This document shows, piece by piece, positions 46,156 through 56,127 of a stretch of 64,000 bases of DNA. The notes below the pieces were generated by a model, which was not told the origin of the DNA, did no database searches, and saw nothing but the letters and a program-made list of their open reading frames with translations. The translations under genes were made by a program, and so were the position numbers. Position 1 is the first letter of the stretch, and each line of letters starts with the position of its first letter. The stretch is taken from contig CP136061.1 of NCBI GenBank assembly GCA_032622095.1, forward strand, positions 249,933,582 to 249,997,581, written 5' to 3'. The DNA comes from Siphonodentalium dalli. Lineage: Eukaryota > Mollusca > Scaphopoda > Gadilida > Siphonodentaliidae.

Positions 46156-46289
46156 CTGGTAGATGTTCATGATACATGATTTTGTGCATTGAGTGTTTTA
46201 GTCTTCTTCTTAGGATTTCTGATCCATTTACCAGGTAACTGTAATCTTACTAATTCAGAAGGGCCCACATAGAAGGTACTATCTAATCT

Positions 46290-46570
46290 TCTTAGGCCAA
46301 AGAAAATTAAAATGTGTGGTTGGGGTTACATGTGAAAAAAAATAGGGTCGGTAGGTCTGCTTAAAATTAAATGTGTGGATGGGGTTACTGTCAGAAAAAA
46401 TTAGGGTCGGAAGGTACAGGTAGGCTTAAAATTAAATGTATGGTTGGGGTTACCATGGTTACATGTAAAAAAAATCAGGGTCTGTAGGTAGCCTTAAAAT
46501 TAAATGTGTGGTTGGCGTAACAATGTCGGAAGAAATTTTGGTCGGTAGGTACATGTACATGTAGGCTTAA
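46290..46570. repeat. ~60-bp imperfect tandem repeat, 4 copies
   Basis: Units share ttaaaattaaatgtgtggtt, ggggttac and a tagggtcggtaggt block. Confidence 0.8.
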
Positions 46571-46989
46571 AATTTTATTTTTTAAATAATTTTTTATTGA
46601 GATATTTTTATGACTTTCTTTACTGCCCTGAAATTTAATGATATAATATCATCAGGAGGCGGAGAAAATTTTCGTTGCTTTTTGCACAAACCAAATACAT
46701 TGACTAAGAAAGACATCAACAGATTTTGGACATTGGAATGTGTTTTTCCCGTTTATTATTTGTTGCCTATATAATGTAATAAAATATTCCAGAGATATTT
46801 ATAGTTGTTCATATGAAACATTTTTAGAGTAGGGGTTTAAATTAGAGTCGGTAAGGAAACCCCAACCAAACATTTTTTCCTTTAGCCTCATGTCTCTGGA
46901 GCTAGGGATTGAGCAACTTAATACTGTATTGTTCCCAATGGATTCAATGTTCTTATCTCACTCTCATTACCAAAAGCCATACTCAATAT

Positions 46990-47364
46990 TTAACCCTTTA
47001 CCCAACAGAGCGGCCCTGTGCCAATGCATTCTCTTATATATGCGAGTCGACCATAGGTCGCCTCGCATATATAAGAGAATGCATTGGCTTAACACATATT
47101 AATTGTTAACAAATGTAAGAAAAAATTATAATTTTTTTTTAGGCCAATGCATTCTCTTATATATGCGAGGTGACCTATGGTCGACTCGCATATATAAGAG
47201 AATGCATTGGCACAGGGCATATCTGTAACCATCACAATGTGGTCAATGAACCGGTTCCAATGAAAACCATATTTGTATGGTGTTATTGAGACAGACCGAT
47301 GATATTTTAGGCTGTTGAAGCTTTATTTGGGCGTTTTTGGCCGGTTTGTTGGGTAAAGGGTTAA
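46990..47364. mobile_element. TTAA-bounded piggyBac-like element, CCCTTTACCCAACA family, copy 7 (inverted)
   Basis: Both ends and TTAA sites intact; two hairpin modules separated by a shortened linker. Confidence 0.9.
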
Positions 47365-47424
47365 TGCAGCAGAAATACTGGAGCTTTTAAATCTTACTTT
47401 CAGTTATTATTTGTGACAAGATCT

Positions 47425-47490
47425 TTCTCTTTCTTTCTGTCCCTCTTTCTCTTTCTCTTTTTCTCTCTTTCACTCACAATCTCTCTATCA
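47425..47490. repeat. CT-rich low-complexity tract
   Basis: Runs of ttctctttctttctgtccct type. Confidence 0.85.
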
Positions 47491-47517
47491 ATGCAGCCTA
47501 TCAAAGAATTACCTGAT

Positions 47518-47622
47518 ACATGTACCACCATACCAGGGCTACATGTACCGGGGTAGCACAATACCAGGGCTACATGTACATGCACCGGGGTAATACCGTA
47601 CAAGGGCTACATGTACCGGGTA
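47518..47622. repeat. ~38-bp imperfect tandem repeat, 3 copies
   Basis: Share ggctacatgtaccggggta and accataccag/ataccag. Confidence 0.75.
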
Positions 47623-47817
47623 GATATATTATTTTTTTCCCTCACCCTACAGTACATGTACCTTACAGCACTAGTATTTAAAAGAGTACTAGTATATGTA
47701 CCCGTATATCAATGCCACAAACTGTAACAGATCAAAGGGTTTTACCACTGACTATTTTCATTTCATCTGAAACAAATTCAAAGAGTCATTCCCTAAAACA
47801 GGGGAAATGATACTGTA

Positions 47818-47907
47818 CAGTAATGCCCTAAGTAGAATTATGGGTAACTTTTCAGGATTTAGTCGGAAATATGGCTTGTTGCCATTCATGGGAAAGCTCT
47901 CGGGGAT
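47818..47907. mobile_element. Family A left-arm fragment
   Basis: CAGTAATGCCCTAAGTAGAA ... ggaaagctctcgggg, right arm absent. Confidence 0.75.
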
Positions 47908-48457
47908 TCAATGACCGACAGAACGTTTCTAGCATACTGTTTCGGTGGATGTATACGCTCGGAAATAATGTACACCTCATGTGTGATGAGGAACATCTTT
48001 TTAGACATTGCGTCTGCTTTATTCGCTTGTTGTGTAGATGAATTTCGCATATACACTAATTTCCTATGATAATCGACAACGAATTGCCATTATTTATATT
48101 TTATAATGTGATATCATGTAATGTATATAATTGTGTATGATTGTAACATATTATCTTCTGATATGGAGGAATAAAACTATCTCTCTCTCTCTTTTCGTAT
48201 CAAAAGTATGATTTTGGCGAGGAAGACCTGGATGACAGTTGGCAGGGAAAACTGAGACATGTGTGCAGACAGGATTGAACTTGAACTCAAGATATTTTTT
48301 AGCTATCGTCTGATACTCTATGATATATCAATCATCTGTTAATCCATCCATAGATCATAAATTTCTGTTGGAGACTAATGAATTTAAATGGGATTGTATA
48401 ATTGTACCATGAAAATTAACTTTGATAAATGTCCCGTTCATAAATAGTAATTCTGCA

Positions 48458-48851
48458 TTAACCCTTTACCCAACAAAACGGCCAAAACCGGCCAAATAAA
48501 GCTTCAACAGCCTAAAATATCTTCGATCTGTCTCAATAGAACCATACAAATATGGATATCATTGGAACCGGCTCCTTGACCACATTGTGATAGTTACAGT
48601 TATGCCCTGTGCCAATGCATTCTCTTATATATGCGAGTCGACCATAGGTCGCCTCGCATATATAAGAGAATGCATTGGCCTAAAAAAAATCTTTTTTTAA
48701 CACTTTTTACCATTTTTTCTTACATTCTTTAACAATTTTATAATTTTTAATGTGTTAAGCCAATGCATTCTCTTATATATGCGAGGCGACCTAACTCGCA
48801 TATATAAGAGAATGCATTGGCACAGGGCCCTTCTGTTGGGTAAAGGGTTAA
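48458..48851. mobile_element. TTAA-bounded piggyBac-like element, CCCTTTACCCAACA family, copy 8
   Basis: Intact ends and TTAA; the second hairpin tip has an 8-bp deletion (gcgacctaactcgc). Confidence 0.9.
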
Positions 48852-49499
48852 GGATTAGATTGATCTGATATTACCAGATTGTGTATGATATGACTTCAAT
48901 TTTCCATGTGACTATGTCCCTACATGTACCTTCATCTTACTCACAAATGCCAGATAAGCATACATGTACATGAACAATGTCGCTTATTAATTTCCTGATA
49001 AATATCCTAACTGTATATGGTCATTATTTGGCCCTGTACTAGTACCTTTATTAATTTCCTGATAAATAATCGTTATTTGGCCCTGTATGTTTATAAATTT
49101 TTTGCTGCGAAAATCTCCAAAACAATCCTCAATCTTCAATTGGAGTGAAAAACAGGAATGTGACTGTCGTGATTCGAGAAACAAATTAAATCTTAACTAA
49201 AATGAAAACACTGCGCTGTTACTAGTATATCCATAGGGATAATAGCTACCGGTAGCACAGAGTGGAATAGTATGTAAAATTCATACTGGTAAGTCGCGAA
49301 TGAATAAGCAGTTCCACCCTGTATTGTTATTACCGTATGCCCCTGCCACAGCCCCAACCCTTGAAATTTTATTCTGCAGCATTTCATTAGAACTGCATCA
49401 AATAATTTAAATTCTATATTGGTTTCTGTGGCTTTTTCTATGGCATTGCCTTTTGCCAACGCTAATTTCTAGGGCGGCTGTACATACTGTTATTTAGTT

Positions 49500-49605
49500 T
49501 TCCAATATTTCCCACCCTGTACTGTTATTCCACCCTGTACTGTTACTCCACCCTGTAATGTTATTCCATCATGTACTGATATTTCACCCTGTACTGTTAT
49601 TTGGC
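49500..49605. repeat. 18-bp tandem repeat, ~6 copies
   Basis: Unit ccaccctgtactgttatt with small changes; a relative (ccaccctgtacttttatt) is at 62115. Confidence 0.85.
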
Positions 49606-49692
49606 ACTCAAGAGTACAACTGGATTATTCTTGTTTGTGAATGAGTTGATTGTGTTTACCACAAATTACCAGCCTGTTGGTGCTTAGGGGGG

Positions 49693-50925
49693 TTAACCTT
49701 TTAAGCCCCGGTTCCATATCCCCGATTTTCCATCCCGAATGTTCCCGAATGACTCCCGAATCATAATTTTGCAAAAATCGTGGAGTAAGTTCGGGACGAG
49801 TCGGGACAGTGAATTTTTACCCCCGAAGATGATCGGGGATATCAGTGCTATCGGGGTCGATTCGGGACGATTCTGGACTCGCTCCCGACAGTTTTGAAAT
49901 GTTCAAAACTGTCGGGAACCAAGCCGAATCGCTCCCGATTTGTCAATCATCGGGAGCAATTCGGCACCTATTCTGGAGTAGTCGGCAGTATTCGGGTGGA
50001 TATTCTGGAGTAGTCGGCAGTATTCGGTAGGTTATTCCCGAATTCGCCATGTGTGGCTGCTTTTATACTTAGATCCGGTGTATCTGCAAAATTCGGCATC
50101 GATTCGGGACGTTCGGTAGCAATTGAATACCAATTCGGTATTTATTCTGCATCAATTCGGTACCAGTTCGGCATTGATTCGGGGTATTCGGCAACAACTC
50201 GGTGTAAGTCGGTAGTAATCTGGGCAATTCGGCAGCTATTTGCACGAAATTTCGGTATCAGTTCGGGATAATTCTTTATCATTCGGGAAGAAATTCGGAA
50301 GCATTCTGGAATACTCGGCAATGTTCGGGACGATTAAATTTTGTCATCAGTTCGGCGGCTTTTGGAATAAAACTCGTCCAGAATTCTCTCGAATGCTGCC
50401 GATTTGGTCTGGTCCCGAATTGGTGCCGAATATACTAATTCGGGACAGAAAATCGGGAATATGGAACCGGGGCTTTACCCAACAAAACGGCCAAAAACGC
50501 CCAAATAAAGCTTCAACAGCTAAAATATCTACGGTCTGTCTCAATAACACCATACAAATATGGATATAATTGGAACCGGTTCATTGACCACATTGTGATG
50601 GTTACAGTTATGCCCTGTGCCAATGCATTCTCTTATACATGTATATGCGAGTCGACCATAGGTCGCCTCGCATATATAAGAGAATGCATTGGCCTAAAAA
50701 AACACTTTTTACCATTTTTTCTTACATTCTTTAACAATTTTATAATTTGTTCTTACATTTTTTAACAATTTTTATAATATTTTTCTACATTCTTTGACAA
50801 TTTTATCATTTTTAATATATTAAGCCAATGCATTCTCTTATATATGCGAGGCGACCTATGGTCGACTCGCATATATAAGAGAATGCATTGGCACAGGGCC
50901 GTTCTGTTGGTGCTTAGGGGGTTAA
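49693..50925. mobile_element. TTAA-type piggyBac-like element, copy 9, carrying a nested transposon
   Basis: TTAACCttt at 49693, interrupted at 49704-50474, then resuming ttacccaacaaaacggccaa with two hairpin modules. The right end is gttctgttggtgcttaggggg + TTAA instead of the family's ctgttgggtaaagggTTAA. The left flank also reads ctgttggtgcttagggg, an unexplained match. Confidence 0.8.
49704..50474. mobile_element. TTCGG-motif-rich TIR element (Harbinger-like?)
   Basis: Ends agccccggttccatatcccc + gattttc / gaaaatcgggaatatggaac + cggggct, flanked by TTA (49701-49703, 50475-50477), a 3-bp TWA-type duplication as in PIF/Harbinger. Almost the whole 771 bp is made of short tcggga / attcgg / cccgaat motifs spaced about 8-20 bp. 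No transposase. Confidence 0.7.
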
Positions 50926-51107
50926 TAATTGACTGGAGCTTCCTGAAATTTTGCGAAACAATATTTACCTTGATCTTGTAAGCCAGTGCATTCTCTTATA
51001 TATGCGAGGCTCCCTATGGGAGACTTGCATACATGTACATAAGAGAATGCACTGGTGCACAGGGTTTTTAATGCTGCACCAGCGCAGCTCCGTCATCAAA
51101 GGGTTAA
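50926..51107. mobile_element. TTAA-type element, GCACCAGCGCAGCTCC subfamily
   Basis: gactggagcttcctgaaatt left, a hairpin module at 50990-51055, and tgctgcaccagcgcagctcc + gtcatcaaaggg + TTAA right. It shares its left TTAA with the neighbouring element. Confidence 0.7.
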
Positions 51108-51109
51108 AC

Positions 51110-52485
51110 TCCAATTTAGTTTAAAATGAACTCTACCTCCAGTTATAAACTTTTTGTTTCTGATAATTCATGCGGTATTCAGTTGGAAATACTAATTTAG
51201 TGTATCGTGATATGTATTGTATCTTTGATCATGTATCGTGAATCGTATCGTGACCAAGTGTATCATCACAGCCCTAGTAGGCATTATATTGTTGAAATAA
51301 TTGGAAGATATTAAAAAATCAAAAGTTTTACCGACCCATTTTTTTTGTCCAACAGTCTTTCTTTTTTATGCCTAATGACAAAAACTGTAATTGCACATCC
51401 AATATTAAAAAGTATTTAGAGATACGGGCGGCGTTGGCAGTGGGTATGCTGTTAAAATATTCAGCTCCGTCAAAAACAGCCATAAACAGAAAGAATAGTA
51501 AAATATAGACAGACTTTGTTCTTACGTGTATACCAATCAGAAATATGGCATCAACACTATGTTATTGTCAAATGTTTTTCCTTTGTTATGTAAACAAAAG
51601 CAAAAAACGTTACAGAACCTGGCTTTTGTTTGATCCGGATATGGTAAACATAGAGCGTTATTTGTTACTGTTTTCCTGATATGGAAATAATAAAGAGCGT
51701 TTATATCATTTGTGTGTGATTAACCAAAAGAATTGCGCTGTGTTATGGAAACAGACGCAAAACTTCTGTAACATGAGAAGGTTCTTGTTTACGTACACCA
51801 TCGTACGTCTTGACGACAATATACTATTTACACGCTGATTATGTTTGCCATATGAACAAAACTACTAGTATATATATTTTAATATTCCTTCCGTTGATGG
51901 CGATTTGAACAAATATGAATATTTATACAACGAACGCCACCCGTGCCTTTAACTGTCAAGCCTGGATATATATTTTTTTTTAAATATTTGTATTCATATT
52001 ATTTTTAATATTTCAAATGTGATAATAATCTTGTTCAATAGTACATAACATTTTCAGATATATATAAACATACATGTACCGGTGCATGTGTATATACATG
52101 TACATGTATGATTAAGTGTCATTTGTATATATAACAGAACAGTGTATACAACAAGTAATTTTTAGATAATAAAAAAATCAGTGTATTTGAGAAGTGGGAA
52201 TATTCAAAATTATTTCTGAACTGCCGTGGGGAATGTCATTAAGTCTACGGTATATTGTGAGCATGTATGATTACTAATTTCACTCAAAAGTAAATGTTGA
52301 CTCATTTTCAATTTCCAAGAATTGCTTCTAGGACCTTAAATTCATCATTCCCTATATTTTTGAATTCAATCGTTCAAAGAATATGTGTTTAGAATTAAAA
52401 AAAAAAATCATAATACTACTATTTAAAAAATTCAGTAAGTCCATTTACAGTTGGGTTGGTAGATCTCATTTTACATGAGTATATA
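51110..52485. other. Intronic stretch, no gene recognised
   Basis: AT-rich; ACATGTAC microsatellite-like run at 52065-52110. Confidence 0.55.
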
Positions 52486-52487
52486 CA

Positions 52488-53678
52488 TTTGTAGAATGAG
52501 GTCCCAGAAGGTGAATTTAGTGATTCTGCCACACACAGTGGGCTAGCATCACCAATATTCATTAACTGGGGATCTCATTCTACTTTGGCCTCATCTTCTG
52601 GGAAGTATCTATGGTCTCAAATTAAAATTGTTTTTAGTTACTTTTTCCCTTCTGTTCAGTTTATATATTTCCTAATTTGCAGTAGATAAATTGTATAATC
52701 CAGGTGACAAATGGGCAGAGGCGGACTGGGCCAAAAAACCGGCCCGGGAAATGAATATAATATCGGCCCATCTGCCAGTTGCCAGAGTGGGGTCTCTGTT
52801 CGGGGGGTGTCCACCTTGGGAAATTCCAACTGCACCCTCCCTTGAATCAGAATCAGACCAAATACATGTTTTTGCATAATTCCATTTGCACCCCTCCCCC
52901 CTTGAATCAGAATCAGAATCAGACCAAATACATGTTTTTGCATAATTCCATTTGCACCCCACTTGAACCTCAGTGCTCTGGCCTAATATCCTATATATTC
53001 CTAAACCATGGTTCTATATATTCCCGGTATGAGACCATTCAGATATTTTTACCTGAAAAATTGCATAAATTCTAACATCTGGCGGTCTATCTCCAGACAA
53101 ATGCACACGGCTACGGACAAGAGACCAGGACACACCGGGCTGTCCATGGTTGTTCGGCCCGGGTTGAGAAAATTTTGAAAACTATACAAGAAAATCGCTA
53201 ATCCTAGCATCTAGACTGGCCTCAACTGAAGCGTTCCTATTGTGTTGAAAATTTCAATTGGGGGAGGATCCGGGAGGGGTGCGTGAGAATTTTTTTAGGA
53301 TTTACAGCTGGGAGTTACCGTTAAAATCTCGAGATTAACGGGGTCTTTACATGGTGTTATATGATGCTGACAAGTTCATTTAATGAAAAAATTACGATTA
53401 GCCAATTAGGCTGGTTAAACAACACATGTGGCGGCCCACGTCAGGCCTCCGGCCCATCGGGATTTCCCGGTCACACGATCGGCCAGTCCGCCTCTGCAAA
53501 TGGGTGAACATCATCAACTTCAACTGCGGAACTTCAGTCTGATCCTATATCTCACATACCATAGCAGTTGAGGTCTAAGAAGAATGAGGTTCCCACAGGA
53601 GGAATTTCGTGATGCTGGCCTTCTGTGCAGGATAACATCACTAAATTCACCCTCTGCAATGTCAGACACCCAGACTTG
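52488..53678. mobile_element. Family B element, long form, split by a hAT-like insertion
   Basis: tttgtagaatgaggtcccag left arm and interior cctcatcttctgggaagtat up to 52715; continues gtgaacatcatcaacttcaa at 53505 to cagacttg. The join matches the intact long copies (tgactaatgggtgaacatc). Confidence 0.82.
52716..53496. mobile_element. hAT-like non-autonomous element, CAGAGGCGGACTGG ends
   Basis: cagaggcggactggg left, ccagtccgcctctg right, with inner ggcccgggaaat / atttcccgg matches. Perfect 8-bp TSD caaatggg (52708-52715, 53497-53504). It contains a 57-60 bp duplication (cttgaatcagaatcagacca). 781 bp, no transposase. Confidence 0.9.
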
Positions 53679-53689
53679 GTGTCAAGTTT

Positions 53690-54885
53690 ATTTGGGTTTA
53701 AGGTCATTGCTAGTACCATATTAAACTCAAAATTTAATCTTTTAAAATAATATACCGTTACGCAGAAAACCAGATGTAAAACCTTATAAATAATTCAAAT
53801 ACCATACCTGTATTATATACCGGTATATCAAATGTAAATGTGTACCGGTATGTACATGTACATGTACTAGTACCCTAATATGCAACCTTTTATTTACAAA
53901 TATGCAATGATATTATACTGTATATATACCGTCATATATGTACCGTGTGGTAGTATTGGTACCATACATGTACGTCTTGACATTCCAGAAATTTTGATTT
54001 TGTTGCATCATTTCTGTATATAATATTAGCTCTTTAAAATTGCATTGAAATTGTATATTTATAAATAGCGGTAAAGGGGAGGGGGTTAAATTATTTGAGA
54101 TATTGCATGGTTAGATTAAACAAATTGAAATTGTACTAAGAAATATGCTGGTGGTGGCAGAGGTGTGATACCGGAATAGGAATACATGAATGCTACTATG
54201 GTGGCAGAGTTGGGATCAAGCACTCAGAACAGTTCTCAAGAGGAGAGTTAATGATTTTTTTTAATTTTTCAGTAGGGTTCAAATAAATGAGTGACAGTAT
54301 ACCTGCAAAACACATTGTGAATGCATTATAGTCACACAAACAATGCTTTAAACAGATTAGGATGAATGTCAACTATTTAAATGCCTTTGAAGACAAATTA
54401 AAATTGTGTGGTTGCACTCATTTTGGACGCAACTGTACATAAAACTAAATGGTCTGACATGTACTATTAGAATGATGCAGAAGGAAAAACAACAATCTCA
54501 GAAATCAATACATTCTCATATAATTTTGGGTCAACATGTGAAAATAACCAATAAAAATAAATAATTGATTAAAATTTAAAGGGTTAAATAATGTTTCTTT
54601 CTTTGGGGCATAATCAGCTGACAATACACAGATACATTTATCACTGAAACCGAAAGAAATATGTTTTAATACATATTTTGGGATCAAATGATAACCACCA
54701 TCAATAGAAGAACCCTAATGTAAATTCCTGCATAGTTCTACTTCCAGAATACATGCCTTGCGATGAATGTCTTGTGGATTTGTTGAAATTAAAAAGATAG
54801 GATCATCAAAGATGAAAATAAGTATGAGAGGATAGTGGCAACACAATATTCTCACAACACATAAATGAGAACAAATCAGTGGTTA
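53690..54885. other. Stretch upstream of the divergent starts, no gene recognised
   Basis: Short acatgtac and taccggta runs (53815-53880); otherwise unique AT-rich sequence. Confidence 0.5.
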
Positions 54886-54890
54886 CTGAC

Positions 54891-54909
54891 CTGTCACCTG
54901 AGATGCCAT
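54891..54909 (-). CDS. Cav1: Probable start micro-exon of the calcium channel gene (MASQVTG)
   Basis: Minus strand ATGGCATCTCAGGTGACAG is followed by GTCAGTAACC. It encodes M-A-S-Q-V-T plus the first base of the next codon. That phase is exactly what exon 2 needs (G + GA = Gly), giving [14 protein letters not shown]. Known: vertebrate Cav1 genes also begin with a short coding exon that splices near a Gly-rich start of exon 2. An alternative donor, CAG|GTGACA, would leave phase 0 and not fit. The evidence is phase, position and donor only, with no homology because this tail is not conserved. Transcript data would settle it. Confidence 0.45.
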
Positions 54910-55417
54910 TCTTTAGAATTAGGTCTGATATTCACACCTATAATCAATGAATTGTCCGCTAAATCCCATCCATTTTTCCCGTGATTTTTCAGAATAAATC
55001 ACATCCGGGGAATTCCATAATAATTCTATTTACAAGCGTTTTATACATTATATACACTCCACAATCAACAAGCATATGAAACAATCAGTACGCTGCTTAT
55101 TGCTTGAATCACAGCGAGCAAAAGAAAATTCCACAAGCGTAAAGGAATGACACAACCATATTTTGGTATCGGTATGGAATATTCGCTCTCAGACAATCTC
55201 AGACTAGATCCTCCACAAATCAAACAACGATATTTAATTATGAAATACTATCACTACTGATTGAAATATATTCCTGAATAGCATGACATATGTGTTTTAT
55301 TGCTATCGATTGAGTGTGATTTTAATGCCACAATTCACTTCTGCACTTTATAACCCTCAGAAAATGATTACTCCATTGAGTGCGGAGTTGCGATTCGCTG
55401 CGCAGGTGCTTGTAAAA
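54910..55417. promoter_or_regulatory. Divergent intergenic region between calcium channel and DCP1 starts
   Basis: 508 bp separate the predicted minus-strand Cav1 ATG and the plus-strand DCP1 ATG. It is largely free of the MITE families that fill the rest of the window. I see no clear TATA box at a convincing distance. The 60-80 bp before the DCP1 ATG are less AT-rich and contain CpG (gtgcggagttgcg). A shared promoter and both 5' UTRs are inferred. Confidence 0.45.
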
Positions 55418-55546
55418 ATGGCGACCAAAGCAGAAGGAAGGATGAATTTGGCTGCTCTGCAGCAGCGAGATCCTTATATTGTCGATATTGTAGGCACAGC
55501 AACCCAAGTGGCGCTATATTCATTTAGCCCTAAATCTAATGAATGG
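55418..55546 (+). CDS. DCP1: mRNA-decapping enzyme 1 (DCP1), coding exon 1
   Basis: Seen: ATG at 55418 opens 43 codons beginning MATKAEGRMNLAALQQRDPY and continuing IVDIVGTATQVALYSFSPKS then NEW, ending in phase 0 before donor GTACGT (55547). Known: MxLAALxQxDPYI, then QVALYxFxPKxNxW, is the first strand and helix region of the DCP1 EVH1-like domain. DCP1 activates the DCP2 decapping enzyme in P-bodies. The frame stays open upstream (to 55283) and past the donor, but homology starts at MATKAEG and stops at W, so the exon is shorter than the open frame. The next DCP1 exon (TEIEGTLFVY-like) is not found to the right edge, so intron 1 exceeds 8.4 kb. Confidence 0.9.
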
Positions 55547-56127
55547 GTACGTATGTCCAGAAAGTGTTGTTACTTCACGATTTCGCGAACAATCGCTGCC
55601 GTTTTCGATGCCGGTAAAAAGAAATTGTTCAGAAAATGTAAACAAACAATGGGCCATGTGCTTTTTTACTCTCATTTATCATTATTTGAGAGACCAGTAG
55701 CATGTGCCAAATGGTAAATCACGCACAGAAAAGGTTAGGTGTGATACAATTTTTAGTAGTTTCATTCAGATGGTAGTATACATGTGTACTTTTACAAATA
55801 AAAAATTTTGTCTCTTTTTTTCTATCTTCGAATTCTTGTCAGTGCTGACTCTAGTGACACTGACAGTCACAGTGCTGTCACTGTGTCAGTGCACTTCACA
55901 GCTTCTCCATGTTATCACTTGCTGTTATTTATATATAAGCATGGGTCAAGTACCGGTAGATCCATCCAGTTTTCAATTTTTATCTACTAATTTTGTCGAA
56001 CTTGTGATCTAGTACTGTAGTAGGCCTACCTGGTGAGGGTATTCTGACAAAAATAAGAACTCTTGTCAGATACCAAGTTTGTTCAGGCTGAAAAGTCTCA
56101 TTCGAGATCATTGAATAAAGGGTACAG

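Larger units (their letters stand above)
32235..54890 (-). other. Cav1: Predicted intron 1 of the calcium channel gene (22.7 kb)
   Basis: Bounded by a good AG acceptor at 32235-32236 and, if the start micro-exon is right, by a GTCAGTAA donor at 54883-54890. The acceptor is firm and the donor is a prediction. It contains five main TTAA-bounded elements, the 57-bp minisatellite, nested hAT-like and Harbinger-like elements and a retrotransposon fragment. No other host exon was recognised. Confidence 0.5.

Noticed and set aside
50240-50569. 109-residue frame rich in Arg/Ser across the TTCGG element
   Set aside because: Produced by the repeated attcgg/tcggga motif and crosses the element boundary.
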